In this document: positions 16,681 to 26,181 of the stretch, one piece after another
Position numbering within the stretch: position 1 is the first letter of the stretch
Layout: each line of letters begins with the position of its first letter
Assembly: GCF_017355915.2 (NCBI RefSeq)
Contig: NZ_JAFEUV020000021.1
Location: 1 to 64,000, forward strand
DNA length: 64,000 nt
Direction of reading: 5' to 3'
From: Telluribacter roseus
GTDB taxonomy: Bacteria > Bacteroidota > Bacteroidia > Cytophagales > Spirosomataceae
The notes under the pieces: model-generated
What the model was told of the DNA's origin: nothing
Database searches by the model: none
The model's input: only the letters and a program-made list of their open reading frames with translations
Made by a program: the position numbers and the translations under genes

Positions 16681-17235
16681 ATGAAACAAACCGATAAAAG
16701 GCCTGTTAGTAAATGCGTATTCCTGGATCGGGACGGCGTCCTCAACGAAGAAATTGGTGACTATATGCACCGGCTTGAGGACCTGGTGATACCGGATGGA
16801 ATGGCGGAAGGGATAAAGATGCTGAAAGAGGCAGGTTACCTACTCATAGTAGTGACCAACCAGGCGGGTATTGCTAAGGGAATGTACGGAAAAGAAGCTG
16901 TACACGCTATTCACCAGCGGATGCAGGAAGAGTGCGACAGCCTGCTGGATGATATTTATTTTGCCCCCCACCACGAACGTCATACCACCCGCTCACTGTC
17001 ACGTAAGCCGGAGTCGCTCATGATCGAGCGGGCTATGGCCAAGTACAATATAGATCCGGCTCAATCATGGATGATTGGCGATCGGGCGCGTGATATGCAG
17101 GCTGGACAGAAAGCAGGCTTACGTACCATACACATCCTGACCGAGGGAGATACCCCGGCGGGTGATTATACGGCACTTAATCTGCTGGAAGCAGCACGTC
17201 TGATCGTTGAGCAGGGAGCTCAGCCAAAGGCTTAG
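16681..17235 (+). CDS. HAD-IIIA phosphatase, GmhB-like
   Basis: A 184-residue HAD hydrolase. Motif I FLDRDGVLNEE (Asp16 nucleophile, Asp18 acid), motif II VVTNQAGIAKG, RKPESLM with the motif III lysine, and motif IV MIGDRARDMQAG are all present and closest to D-glycero-D-manno-heptose-1,7-bisphosphate 7-phosphatase. GmhB normally has a zinc site of three cysteines and a histidine in the loop after motif II; here that loop reads APHHERHTTRSLSRKP with no cysteine, so the zinc is probably lost. The substrate may therefore differ. Its stop overlaps that of the small lipoprotein gene. Confidence 0.82.
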   Translation: MKQTDKRPVSKCVFLDRDGVLNEEIGDYMHRLEDLVIPDGMAEGIKMLKEAGYLLIVVTNQAGIAKGMYGKEAVHAIHQRMQEECDSLLDDIYFAPHHERHTTRSLSRKPESLMIERAMAKYNIDPAQSWMIGDRARDMQAGQKAGLRTIHILTEGDTPAGDYTALNLLEAARLIVEQGAQPKA

Positions 17236-17360
17236 GCGCGCTGAGGAGAGACTGCTTTCTCCACTTTATGCGTAGAGCCATAGGCCGGGCACACCTTACG
17301 GGCGCAGGACGACATCCACAACATTCCACCAACAGCCGCTAGTAATAACACCTTTTTCAT
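17232..17360 (-). CDS. 42-residue putative lipoprotein
   Basis: A very short frame: ATG at 17360, MKKVLLLAAVGGMLWMSSC as a signal peptide with lipobox-like ending and Cys19 as the lipidated residue, then 23 residues (ARKVCPAYGSTHKVEKAV...). A -7 element TATCTTTG (17412-17405) lies 45 bases upstream, supporting expression. The end overlaps the convergent phosphatase gene by 4 bases. Small Cys-containing lipoproteins of this layout (ARKVCPAY-like) occur in Bacteroidota, but no function is known to me. Confidence 0.72.
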   Translation of the reverse strand: MKKVLLLAAVGGMLWMSSCARKVCPAYGSTHKVEKAVSPQRA

Positions 17361-17404
17361 CGTAAGAAGTATAGTTAGAGATATATCAGGTTGGATTTGA
17401 GACA

Positions 17405-17412
17405 CAAAGATA
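17405..17412 (-). promoter_or_regulatory. promoter -7 element of the small lipoprotein gene
   Basis: TATCTTTG on the minus strand fits TAnnTTTG and lies 45 bases upstream of the ATG at 17360. Confidence 0.55.
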
Positions 17413-17431
17413 ATGCCATAAACATAAAAGT

Positions 17432-17467
17432 AGAGTCAGTACCGTAAGTCAGTACTGACTCTTTTTA
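17432..17467. terminator. terminator after the arginine decarboxylase gene
   Basis: Exact 11-bp arms AGAGTCAGTAC and GTACTGACTCT (loop 9). On the minus strand it lies 39-74 bases beyond the decarboxylase stop and is followed by ACTTTTATG; on the plus strand it is followed by TTTTTATAT. Confidence 0.75.
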
Positions 17468-17505
17468 TATAACGAGTTACATCACTTCAACCTTATCTGG
17501 AAGCC

Positions 17506-18999
17506 TTAATTTTTTGAATCAGCCATTTCTATAACCGATTCATCCTCTTGGGCTTTGGAGGCTTTACCATTACCGTTGTTGTTGCTGTCCGAGCGTACAT
17601 ACGACTCGTCGCGGAAGCCCAGGATCTGGAGCATGCTCTCGCTGTCCTGCTCATCCGCAAATACACGGGTAGTAATGCGGCCATCGTCGTCGCGATCTAC
17701 CAGTACGTGCCTTGGCGCCGGAATCAGACAGTGCTGAATACCTCCGTACCCGCCCAGCGACTCCTGGTAGGCACCCGTATGGAAGAAACCAATGTACTGG
17801 TCCTCATCGTCGCCGAATATTGGCAGGTACAGGTCGGCGCTGTGCATCTCGGTGTTATAAAAATCCTGAGAATCACACGTCAGACCACCCAGGTTTACCT
17901 TCTGGTACGGGTTATCCCAGTTGTTGATCGGGAGCATGATGTACTTCTGGTTCATACCCCACGAGTCGGGCAGCTGCGTTATAAACGAGCCGTCGATCAT
18001 GTACCAGAGCTCCTTATCGTTCTGAAGCTTCTTGTCAATGATCTTATAGATCACCGCGCCGCTCTCCCCTACGGTATAGCTACCAAACTCGGTGAAGATA
18101 TGCGGCACAGGTACGTTGTTCTTGTTACAGATCCACTGGATGTTCTCTACGATCTCATCGATCATCTGCTGATAATCGTAGTTGGACTGCAGCGAGGTCT
18201 GAATGGGCAGGCCACCGCCGATATCAATCGAGTCCAGATCCGGACAGATCTTCTTCATCTCGCAGTACTTAAACATAAAGCGGGTTAGTTCGCTCCAGTA
18301 GTACGCGCTATCCTTGATACCGGTATTGATGAAGAAGTGCAGCATCTTGAGCTTAAACCGTGGGTTGGGCTCAATCTTATCCTTATACAGTTGCTGCACA
18401 TCATTATACCGGATACCCAGTCGTGAGGTATAGAATGCAAAGTTTGGCTCTTCATCCGTAGCAATCCGGATACCCAGGTTCAGGGTATCGGCAGTCACCT
18501 GCTGCTCATACGACTCGATCTCCTTCAGGTTATCCAGTATGGGTATACAGTTAAATCCTTCGTTGATCAGCTCGCTCAGGTACTGCGTGTAGCGTGGGCG
18601 CTTATAGCCATTGGCCAGGATGAAGGTGGACTTATTGATCTTACCCCGACGATACAACTCCCTGATGATAGGTATATCAAAAGAGGAAGAAGTCTCAATA
18701 TGTATATTGTGTTTCAGCGCCTCTTCCAGCACGAAACTAAAGTGTGACGATTTGGTGCAATAACAATACGTATAGCTTCCCTTATAGTTATGACGTTTAA
18801 AAGCGTTCCGGAAAAACATCCGGGCGTTTTCGATATGTTCTCCAATCTTGGGAAGATAATTCAGTTTAAGTGGGGTACCATGTTCCTTGATGATATCCAT
18901 CAGAGGTACATTGTTGAACAGCAATTCATTATTGTCAACGTTGAACTCCATGGTAGGAAACTCAAACGTCTGCTGAATCAGGTCAATGTAGCTTTTCAT
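17506..18999 (-). CDS. speA: arginine decarboxylase (PLP-dependent, fold III)
   Basis: A 497-residue alanine-racemase-fold decarboxylase. Visible are the PLP-lysine region YTYCYCTKSSHFSFVLEEAL (Lys near residue 83), ETSSSFD, the glycine-rich phosphate-binding IDIGGGLP, and GGLTCDSQDFY with the catalytic Cys-Asp pair near the C-terminus. Length and motifs match the Bacteroidota arginine decarboxylase that makes agmatine for polyamine synthesis. The last roughly 30 residues are a polar, Asn/Ser-rich tail not needed for the fold. It is monocistronic with a terminator downstream and a 420-bp upstream gap. Confidence 0.85.
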   Translation of the reverse strand: MKSYIDLIQQTFEFPTMEFNVDNNELLFNNVPLMDIIKEHGTPLKLNYLPKIGEHIENARMFFRNAFKRHNYKGSYTYCYCTKSSHFSFVLEEALKHNIHIETSSSFDIPIIRELYRRGKINKSTFILANGYKRPRYTQYLSELINEGFNCIPILDNLKEIESYEQQVTADTLNLGIRIATDEEPNFAFYTSRLGIRYNDVQQLYKDKIEPNPRFKLKMLHFFINTGIKDSAYYWSELTRFMFKYCEMKKICPDLDSIDIGGGLPIQTSLQSNYDYQQMIDEIVENIQWICNKNNVPVPHIFTEFGSYTVGESGAVIYKIIDKKLQNDKELWYMIDGSFITQLPDSWGMNQKYIMLPINNWDNPYQKVNLGGLTCDSQDFYNTEMHSADLYLPIFGDDEDQYIGFFHTGAYQESLGGYGGIQHCLIPAPRHVLVDRDDDGRITTRVFADEQDSESMLQILGFRDESYVRSDSNNNGNGKASKAQEDESVIEMADSKN

Positions 19000-19417
19000 C
19001 CTTCAGTTCAGTGCATAAAATGGTTAATTCGTTGATTTCCTTCGCAGTTAAGGGACGCGAAATTCCCCAAAAACCACGTCTTTTCCAAACACAGCTACAA
19101 CATAAATCATTCCCCCCCGCTCATTTTATCCTTAATATTTTCTGGTTCATAAGCTAAAACCATGTATTCGTCTATTTCAGGTTGAACAGGGGCTATCAGC
19201 CGCTTTAGCTTTGTTTTTAAATGATCAAGTGCAGCCTTAAATAATCCTATTTTTTGTTAGTAAAATATTAGCCATTCAACCTCCTATTCAACCGCTTATC
19301 ATTGAATAATGCCAATACATTAGTATAAACACGATCCACCTGAAAATAATTTGGAAACTCAGAATTATTAAAAAGTTTCCTCGGTTCTTTGCCTAAAAAT
19401 TAAAGAAAGAGCAATTA
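19000..19417. other. AT-rich divergent intergenic region
   Basis: 418 bases between the arginine decarboxylase and the TetR gene, which face away from each other, so it must hold both promoters. I find no exact TAnnTTTG element in the right place, no hairpin with a T run, no RNA gene and no plausible short reading frame. Confidence 0.5.
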
Positions 19418-20035
19418 GTGAAAGAGCGGATACAAAAGGTAGCCATGGACTTGTTCTGGCGGTATGGGGTCAAAAGTGTCACCATGGATGATATTGCCAG
19501 GGAGATAGGTATATCCAAGAAGACCATCTACCAGCACTTCGAGGACAAGGAGGCCATTGTCGAAGAGGTTATAAAGCATGAGCTGGAGAAGTTAAGAGGA
19601 GACATGGAGCATATAGACCGGGAGGCTGATAACCCGATTGAGCAAATGCTTCAGGTGTCGAGGTGCCTGCAGAGAGAGAGGAACAATGTAAATCCGGTGC
19701 TACTCTTTGACCTCAAGAAGTACTGTCACAAGGGGTGGGAGCTATTTCAGAATCACAAGCACCAATATATCATAAAGGGGGTAAGCTGGAATCTGGAAAG
19801 AGGCATACAACAGGGACTATACCGGCAGGATCTGAATGTAAACATGATGGCGCGACTCCATATTGAGCAGATAGAGATGGCTTTTGATGCGTCCATCTTT
19901 CCTCCCAATCAATTCAATCCAATCGACGTGCAGATTCAGATGTTACACCACTTCCTGCGGGGACTGCTGACCGAGAAAGGATTTCAACTATATAATCAAT
20001 ACGTAGACCAACCAGTAATCGAAATTAAAAACTAA
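19418..20035 (+). CDS. TetR-family regulator of the efflux operon
   Basis: A 205-residue regulator starting with GTG. The N-terminal TetR helix-turn-helix is clear: VAMDLFWRYGVKSVTMDDIAREIGISKKTIYQHFEDKEAIVEEV (residues 8-52); the C-terminal ligand domain is divergent. Its TAA overlaps the ATG of the downstream outer-membrane factor as TAATG, so it is the first gene of the efflux operon and most likely an autoregulated local repressor. No palindromic operator stands out upstream. Confidence 0.9.
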   Translation: MKERIQKVAMDLFWRYGVKSVTMDDIAREIGISKKTIYQHFEDKEAIVEEVIKHELEKLRGDMEHIDREADNPIEQMLQVSRCLQRERNNVNPVLLFDLKKYCHKGWELFQNHKHQYIIKGVSWNLERGIQQGLYRQDLNVNMMARLHIEQIEMAFDASIFPPNQFNPIDVQIQMLHHFLRGLLTEKGFQLYNQYVDQPVIEIKN

Positions 20036-21453
20036 TGAAACATGTAACACAACTACGAAATGGATTATTGGCACTGACCCTGCTGATAAGTATAGGCCCA
20101 CTCCGGGCTCAGAATTTTACGCTCCAGGAGGCTGTCAACTACGCGCTCAGCAAGAATCTTAACATAAAGAACACGCAGCTGGATGCGCTGTCGGCCGAGG
20201 CTCGTATCGGCGAGATTCGTGCTATGGGACTTCCTCAGATTAGTGGTCAGATGGGCTTTACAGATAACCTTATTATACAAAGGGTATTCTTACCTGCCCA
20301 GTTTGCTGATCCAACTGCTCCTGAAGACGCACCACCCATCGCAGCCCAGTTTGGTGTAAAGTATGCCGGTAACGTTGGGGTATCGCTCAACCAGATGATA
20401 TTCAACGGTTCGTATCTGGTAGGGTTGCAAGCGGCCTCCACATACCGGGAGCTGGCTCAGAAAAATGTAGCGCAGTCGAAAGTAGCGGTGGCGGAAGCCG
20501 TGACCAAAGCGTACTACTCGGCCCTGGTTGCCGAAGAGCGCGCCAAGGTACTGGACTTCAACCTCAACCGGCTGGATACGCTCCTGCGCGAAACCCGCAT
20601 CCTCAACGAAAGCGGATTCGTGGAGCTTATAGACGTAACCCGCCTGGAAGTACAGCTCAACAACCTCCGCACTGAGCGGCAGCGGGTACAGAACCTGATC
20701 GAGCTGAGCTACGAGCTGCTGAAGTACCAGATGGGTATGCCCCTGACCGAGAAGATCTACCTGGAAGATAAAATCACCGAGGTAGACCTGGAAGAAATCA
20801 GGGCTGCCTCAGAGGCAGTGATCAACTACACCAACCGCGTGGAGTACTCAATACTGGGGACGCAGGAGAAGCTCGCCAACCTGGATATCAAGAACATCCG
20901 AAGTGAGTACCTGCCATCGGTGGGGGGAGTACTTACCTACGGTCATAACAACGGCCGCAACGATCTGGGCGACCTGTTTTCGACCCGCTGGTTCAACAAC
21001 TCCATGCTGGGCATCAACGTACAGATCCCGATCTTCGATGGTATGTCGAAGCACTACCGTCTGCAGCAGGCCCGGATCACACTGGATAAGGTAAAGATAG
21101 GTCAGAACCTGCTGGAGCAGTCGATAGACCTACAGGTCAAGCAGGCCAACATCAATCTCCGCAACTTCCTGCAAACCCTGGAGACGCAGCGCCGCAACGT
21201 AGAACTGGCGCAGGAGGTGGTACGCGTCACCAAGATCAAGTACCAGGAGGGCGTCGGGTCCAACATTGAGGTGATCAATGCGGAGTCGTCGTTCCGGGAA
21301 TCCCAGACCAACTACTACGCGGCACTGTACGACCTGCTCATTGCCAAGGTAGACCTGAGCATGGCACTGGGCGTACTCTATGCCGATACCCCGGTAACTT
21401 CCACGAGCTCTACCACCCCTGCTACAACTACTCCTCAGATACAACAGCGTTAA
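20035..21453 (+). CDS. TolC-family outer-membrane efflux protein
   Basis: A 472-residue protein with a signal peptide (ending LRAQ) and two OEP repeats of long coiled helices (LQEAVNYALSKNLNIKN..., VAEAVTKAYYSALVAEERAKVL..., IDLQVKQANINLRNFLQTLETQRRNVELAQEVVRVTKIKYQEGVGSNIEVINAESSFRESQTNYYAALYDLLIAKVDLSMALG). It forms the outer-membrane channel of the tripartite pump encoded here, together with the MFP 29 bp downstream and the RND protein. The C-terminus is a Thr/Ser/Pro-rich tail. Confidence 0.93.
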   Translation: MKHVTQLRNGLLALTLLISIGPLRAQNFTLQEAVNYALSKNLNIKNTQLDALSAEARIGEIRAMGLPQISGQMGFTDNLIIQRVFLPAQFADPTAPEDAPPIAAQFGVKYAGNVGVSLNQMIFNGSYLVGLQAASTYRELAQKNVAQSKVAVAEAVTKAYYSALVAEERAKVLDFNLNRLDTLLRETRILNESGFVELIDVTRLEVQLNNLRTERQRVQNLIELSYELLKYQMGMPLTEKIYLEDKITEVDLEEIRAASEAVINYTNRVEYSILGTQEKLANLDIKNIRSEYLPSVGGVLTYGHNNGRNDLGDLFSTRWFNNSMLGINVQIPIFDGMSKHYRLQQARITLDKVKIGQNLLEQSIDLQVKQANINLRNFLQTLETQRRNVELAQEVVRVTKIKYQEGVGSNIEVINAESSFRESQTNYYAALYDLLIAKVDLSMALGVLYADTPVTSTSSTTPATTTPQIQQR

Positions 21454-21482
21454 AAATTACAGAAACTCCTAGTCATACACTT

Positions 21483-22616
21483 ATGAAAAGTACTATCATC
21501 ATAGTTGCCGCAGCTACTCTCCTGCTGACGGCCTGTTCGGGTGAAAAGAAGGAAGGTGTGGAAGCCAAGCGTGAAGAGCTGGCTCAGCTCAAGACCGAGC
21601 AACGCGAACTGGATAAGAAAATAAAGTCGCTCGAAAGCGAACTGGCCAAACTGGAGCCGGCCAAGGCGGCCGAAGCCCGTGTAAAGGCGGTGACTGTAAC
21701 CCCGCTTACCAACAACACATTCCGCCACTACGTAGAGGTACAGGGTACCGTAGACGCCAAGAATAACGTACTCGTAACACCTCAGATGGGAGGTGCCGTC
21801 ACCGCTATGCTTGTCAAAGAGGGTGACTACGTAAAGGCCGGTACCGTACTGGCCCGGGTTGACGACAGCATCCTGCGCCAGTCTATCGAGGAGGTAAAGA
21901 ACCAGCTTTCGCTGGCTAATACGCTATATGATAAGCAGAAAAACCTGTGGGATCAGAAGATAGGCACCGAACTGCAGTACCTCCAGGCCAAGAACAATAA
22001 AGAGTCCCTCGAAAAGAAACTGGTTACGCTGAATACGCAGCTATCGCAGGCCCGGGTGGTATCTCCCATCGCCGGCGTAGTGGATCAGGTTAATGTAAAG
22101 GTAGGTGAAATGGCTTCGCCCGGTATGGGCGTAGCCCGTATCGTCAACCTTAGCAACCTCAAAGTAGTAGCCAAGGTAGCCGATGCCTACGTAGCCAGCG
22201 TCAGAAAGGGCGACGAGGTGATCATCAAGTTTCCGGACCTGAACCGTGAGTACAACGCCCGGGTAAACTTTGTAAGTACTACCGTTGACCCGCTCAGCCG
22301 TACCTTTACCATTGAGGCCAATCTGCCATCGAGCAGCGACATCAAGCCTAATATGCTGGCGCAGGTACAGATCAACGATGCTGTGAAGAAAGATGCGCTG
22401 GTAATAGACCAGAACCTGGTACAAAGTACGGAGAAAGGTCAGGTGGTGTACGTAGCTGCCAGTGAAGGTAGCCGGAAGGTAGCCAAAGCCAGAACCGTCA
22501 AGACCGGATTGAGCTATAACGGACAGGTAGAAATAGTAGAAGGGCTTCAGGCCGGTGACCAGCTGATAACGCTGGGCTACCAGGAGATAGCCGACGGACA
22601 GGCCATCAGCTACTAA
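21483..22616 (+). CDS. RND efflux periplasmic adaptor (MFP) lipoprotein
   Basis: A 377-residue adaptor. Lipobox LLTACSG (Cys18) is followed by an unusual Lys/Glu coiled coil (residues about 20-60) before the canonical MFP fold: barrel-sandwich strands VEVQGTVDAKNNVLVTPQMGGAVTAMLVKEGDYVKAGTVLARVD, a hairpin (SIEEVKNQLSLANTLYDKQKNLWDQKIGTELQYLQAKNN...), VVSPIAGVVDQVNVKVGEMASPGM and the beta-barrel and membrane-proximal parts. It bridges the RND protein and TolC-like channel. A 94-bp gap containing a perfect palindrome separates it from the RND gene. Confidence 0.93.
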   Translation: MKSTIIIVAAATLLLTACSGEKKEGVEAKREELAQLKTEQRELDKKIKSLESELAKLEPAKAAEARVKAVTVTPLTNNTFRHYVEVQGTVDAKNNVLVTPQMGGAVTAMLVKEGDYVKAGTVLARVDDSILRQSIEEVKNQLSLANTLYDKQKNLWDQKIGTELQYLQAKNNKESLEKKLVTLNTQLSQARVVSPIAGVVDQVNVKVGEMASPGMGVARIVNLSNLKVVAKVADAYVASVRKGDEVIIKFPDLNREYNARVNFVSTTVDPLSRTFTIEANLPSSSDIKPNMLAQVQINDAVKKDALVIDQNLVQSTEKGQVVYVAASEGSRKVAKARTVKTGLSYNGQVEIVEGLQAGDQLITLGYQEIADGQAISY

Positions 22617-22668
22617 GGGTAGTAAGGACCTGGATTACGTGCAGTTGTGAGAAAGTAAAAAACAACAC

Positions 22669-22694
22669 CTCCTCCCGGTGCGCACCGGGAGGAG
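22669..22694. repeat. perfect 26-bp palindrome between MFP and RND genes
   Basis: CTCCTCCCGGTGC (22669-22681) is immediately followed by its exact reverse complement. In RNA it would form a very stable GC-rich stem inside the efflux operon mRNA, 17 bases before the RND ATG, with no T run. A role in differential mRNA stability or restrained RND translation is possible. Confidence 0.6.
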
Positions 22695-22710
22695 CTAATC
22701 ACGAAAAACA

Positions 22711-25700
22711 ATGAAATTTAACGAGTACAAAACCCTCGGCTTCACCAACTGGTGCGTAGAGAACCGGACTACCATCTACATCTTTACGTTTATCATCACA
22801 CTGGCGGGGCTAATGGTGTACAACAACCTGCCTAAGGAGCAGTTTCCGGATATCAAGATCCCGCAGGTGTACATCAATACAGTGTATTTCGGTACAGCCC
22901 CGGCTGATGTCGAAAACACCATCAACAAACCCATCGAAAAGCAGCTGAAGTCCATATCGGGCGTAAAGCGCATCAAGTCCAACGCCCTGCAGGACGTATC
23001 GGTGATCCTGGTAGAGTTTAACCCGGATGTGGATGTACCCGTGGCGCTGCAGCGGGTACGCGACGCCATTGATAAGGCCAAGCGTGACCTGCCCCAGGAG
23101 CTGGACTCGGGTCCGACGGCTCAGGATGTAAACTTCTCGGAGTTCCCGATCATGAACATCAACATGGCCGGTAACTACTCCCTCAAGCAATTAAAAGAGT
23201 ACGCCGAAGACCTGCAGGATGCCATCGAGGCTATGCCCGAGATCAGCCGGGTGGACATAGTAGGTGCCCTCAACCGCGAGGTACAGATCAACGTGGACCT
23301 GCCCCGCATGCAGAGCTCCGGTCTGACCTTCTATGATATTCAGACGGCGGTTCAGGGCGAAAATATTAACGTATCGGGCGGTGATCTGAATGTTGACGGC
23401 GTACGCCGTACGCTGCGGGTAAAGGGTGAGTTCAATGAGGTAAGCCAGATCGCTAACCTGCGTATTCGTACCAGTACCGGAGCCGTGATACGCCTGGGCG
23501 ACGTGGCCGAGGTAGTGGATAGCTTTGAGGAGCAGCAGGACTTTGCCCGCCTGGATAATAAGTCGGTGGTAACCCTGAACGTGATCAAACGCGCCGGTGC
23601 TAACCTCATTACGGCATCAGATCGTATTGAAAGTACCATAGAGGAGTACCAAGGTAACCGCTTTCCGCAGGGATTGGACATCCGGATTACGGCGGATCAG
23701 TCGGAGCGTACCCGCGCCGAACTACATGACCTGATCAATACCGTAGTACTGGGCTTTATCTTCGTGGTACTGATCCTGATGTTCTTCATGGGGGTTCGCG
23801 ACGCGATCTTCGTGGGACTGTCGGTGCCCTTGTCGGCGCTGGTGGCGGTGGTACTAATGCCCATCATCGGCCCTATGGTAGGTACTGCCTTCACCCTTAA
23901 TACCATTGTACTGTTTGCGTTCCTGCTGGGTATCGGTCTGGTGGTGGACGACGCCATTGTGGTTATCGAGAATACGCACCGCCTCTTCAACCAGCACAAA
24001 GACTGGACCATTATGCAGGCGGTAAAGGCAGCGGCCGGGGAGGTATTTGTACCGGTAGTGTCAGGTACCCTTACAACTATCGCACCTTTCTTCCCACTGT
24101 TGTTCTGGCCGGGTATAGTAGGTGAATTTATGAAGTTCCTGCCCCTGACGCTGATCCTGACGCTCATGGCTTCGCTCTTTGTCGCCTACGTCATGAACCC
24201 GGTATTTGCCGTATCGTTTATGGGACGGCATGATGAGGAGAAAGAAAAGCTGGATACTAGCTTCAGAGCCATTCGCCGCCCTGTGATCGTACTGGGAGCC
24301 GCCGCTCTGATTGGGTACTTCATCGACCGGGGTATTGGTAACTTCCTGGTGTTCATTCTGGCTCTTTATATATTCAATCACTACATCCTGACGCCCCGTA
24401 TCCTGGTACCTTTCCAGGACCGGCTGTTACCGGCGCTTAAGAACAATTACCGCAAGGTGATCAGCTGGGTGATTCAGGGATGGAGGCCGGTAGGAGCCAT
24501 CGCCACCATGGTGGTACTGTTGATATTTACATTTATTATGATGGGTATCGTCAAGCCTAAGGTGATCTTCTTCCCCAGCGGCGAGCCTGACTATGTGTAT
24601 GTATATAATAAGCTCCCGGTCGGAACGGATGCCCGGATCACTGACTCGGTGACCAAAGTGATAGAGAAGAAGGTGTTTGCGGTACTGGAGAAGAATGAAG
24701 CCATGTCTATGGTCAACTCCGTGATTTCGAACGTAGGTAAGAATGCCGGTGACCCGTCTAATCCTGACCGTTCGGCCACGCCTCACAAGTCCAAGGTGAC
24801 AGTGGCTTTCGTACCAAACGAAGAGCGCGATGGCCGTTCTACCGAGGAACTGCTTATCAAGATACGCGAAGCGCTGGTGGGTATTCCGGGTTCGGAAATC
24901 TCGGTGGAGCGCGAAGCCAATGGCCCGCCTACGGGTAAGCCTATTTCCATTGAAATCCTGGGGGATGAGTTCACGGTCCTGCAGCAGCTGGAAAAGGATG
25001 TGATGAAGAAGATCAACGAGTCAGGTATAGAAGGTATAGATCAGCTCCGTTCGGATCTGGTGACCAATAAGCCCGAGATCACCATTGATATTGATCGTGA
25101 CAAAGCCCAGCGTGAAGGCATCAGCTCACAGCAGATTGCCTTTGCGGTACGTACCGCGCTGTTTGGTACAGAGGTATCCAAGTTCCGCGATACGCAGGAT
25201 GAGTACCCCATTATGGTACGCCTCAAGAAGGACGACCGCGAGCAGATCGAGCGGCTCCTGAGCCTCAACATCGTGTACCGCGACATGAATTCGGGTGGTG
25301 CGCTTCGTCAGGTACCTATCACGTCGGTGGCTAATGTACGGTATTCGACTACCTTCAGTCAGATCAACCGTAAGGACCAGGAGCGTATCGTAACGCTCGG
25401 ATCAGATGTACTACCCGGCTATAACGCCAACGAGATCGTAGCGCAGATCCAGGATGTTGTGGAAGAAATGGAAGTACCTAACGGCTATACCATCAAGATG
25501 GGCGGTGAGCAGGAAGACCAGCAGGAGTCGATGCAGTTCCTGATGGGAGCCTTCGGAGCGGCTATTCTGCTGATCTACCTCATCCTGGCTACCCAGTTCA
25601 ACTCGGTGGTGAAGCCTTTCATTATCTTCTTTACCATTGTACTATCGCTGATCGGGGTACTGTTAGGCTTTATGCTTTTCGACATGACCTTCTCGGTGAT

Positions 25701-26148
25701 TATGTCCGGGGTAGGTATCATAGCCCTGGCGGGTATTGTGGTGAAAAACGGTATCCTGCTCATTGAGTTTATTGATGAGCTGCGTGAGCGCGGTTATCCG
25801 TTGCGTGATGCGATTATCGAAGGCGGTGCTATCCGTCTGAATCCGGTACTGCTGACGGCCTCCGCGGCGGTGTTGGGTCTGATACCACTGGCTCTGGGCT
25901 TAACCATTGATTTTGTCGGGCTATTCCGTGACCTGGATCCCCACCTGATCATTGGTGGCGACAGCGCCGACTTCTGGAACATCCTGGCCTGGACCATCAT
26001 CTTCGGTCTGACGTTCTCGACGGTACTTACGCTGGTAATTGTACCTTGTATGTACTACGTCAATGAGCGGATACGGGAGAAGTGGTTCCGGAAGAACAAG
26101 GGTGCCGAAGCCCATCAGAAGGAACTGGAAGCTGCCCCTACTGTATAG
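22711..26148 (+). CDS. RND-family efflux transporter permease (HAE1-like)
   Basis: An 1145-residue inner-membrane pump. It shows twelve-helix RND architecture with two periplasmic loops; the proton-relay aspartates are in TM4 (GIGLVVDDAIVVIEN), the N-terminal porter domain begins DIKIPQVYINTVYFGTAPADVENTINKPIEKQL, and the second half has the matching GIVVKNGILLIEFIDE segment. An insertion between TM6 and TM7 (about residues 500-600) includes extra hydrophobic segments. It completes the TetR-OMF-MFP-RND operon and is followed by a strong terminator. The substrate is unknown. Confidence 0.94.
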   Translation: MKFNEYKTLGFTNWCVENRTTIYIFTFIITLAGLMVYNNLPKEQFPDIKIPQVYINTVYFGTAPADVENTINKPIEKQLKSISGVKRIKSNALQDVSVILVEFNPDVDVPVALQRVRDAIDKAKRDLPQELDSGPTAQDVNFSEFPIMNINMAGNYSLKQLKEYAEDLQDAIEAMPEISRVDIVGALNREVQINVDLPRMQSSGLTFYDIQTAVQGENINVSGGDLNVDGVRRTLRVKGEFNEVSQIANLRIRTSTGAVIRLGDVAEVVDSFEEQQDFARLDNKSVVTLNVIKRAGANLITASDRIESTIEEYQGNRFPQGLDIRITADQSERTRAELHDLINTVVLGFIFVVLILMFFMGVRDAIFVGLSVPLSALVAVVLMPIIGPMVGTAFTLNTIVLFAFLLGIGLVVDDAIVVIENTHRLFNQHKDWTIMQAVKAAAGEVFVPVVSGTLTTIAPFFPLLFWPGIVGEFMKFLPLTLILTLMASLFVAYVMNPVFAVSFMGRHDEEKEKLDTSFRAIRRPVIVLGAAALIGYFIDRGIGNFLVFILALYIFNHYILTPRILVPFQDRLLPALKNNYRKVISWVIQGWRPVGAIATMVVLLIFTFIMMGIVKPKVIFFPSGEPDYVYVYNKLPVGTDARITDSVTKVIEKKVFAVLEKNEAMSMVNSVISNVGKNAGDPSNPDRSATPHKSKVTVAFVPNEERDGRSTEELLIKIREALVGIPGSEISVEREANGPPTGKPISIEILGDEFTVLQQLEKDVMKKINESGIEGIDQLRSDLVTNKPEITIDIDRDKAQREGISSQQIAFAVRTALFGTEVSKFRDTQDEYPIMVRLKKDDREQIERLLSLNIVYRDMNSGGALRQVPITSVANVRYSTTFSQINRKDQERIVTLGSDVLPGYNANEIVAQIQDVVEEMEVPNGYTIKMGGEQEDQQESMQFLMGAFGAAILLIYLILATQFNSVVKPFIIFFTIVLSLIGVLLGFMLFDMTFSVIMSGVGIIALAGIVVKNGILLIEFIDELRERGYPLRDAIIEGGAIRLNPVLLTASAAVLGLIPLALGLTIDFVGLFRDLDPHLIIGGDSADFWNILAWTIIFGLTFSTVLTLVIVPCMYYVNERIREKWFRKNKGAEAHQKELEAAPTV

Positions 26149-26181
26149 TAGCCGTAAGAGCAACTAATATAACCAGGTACA

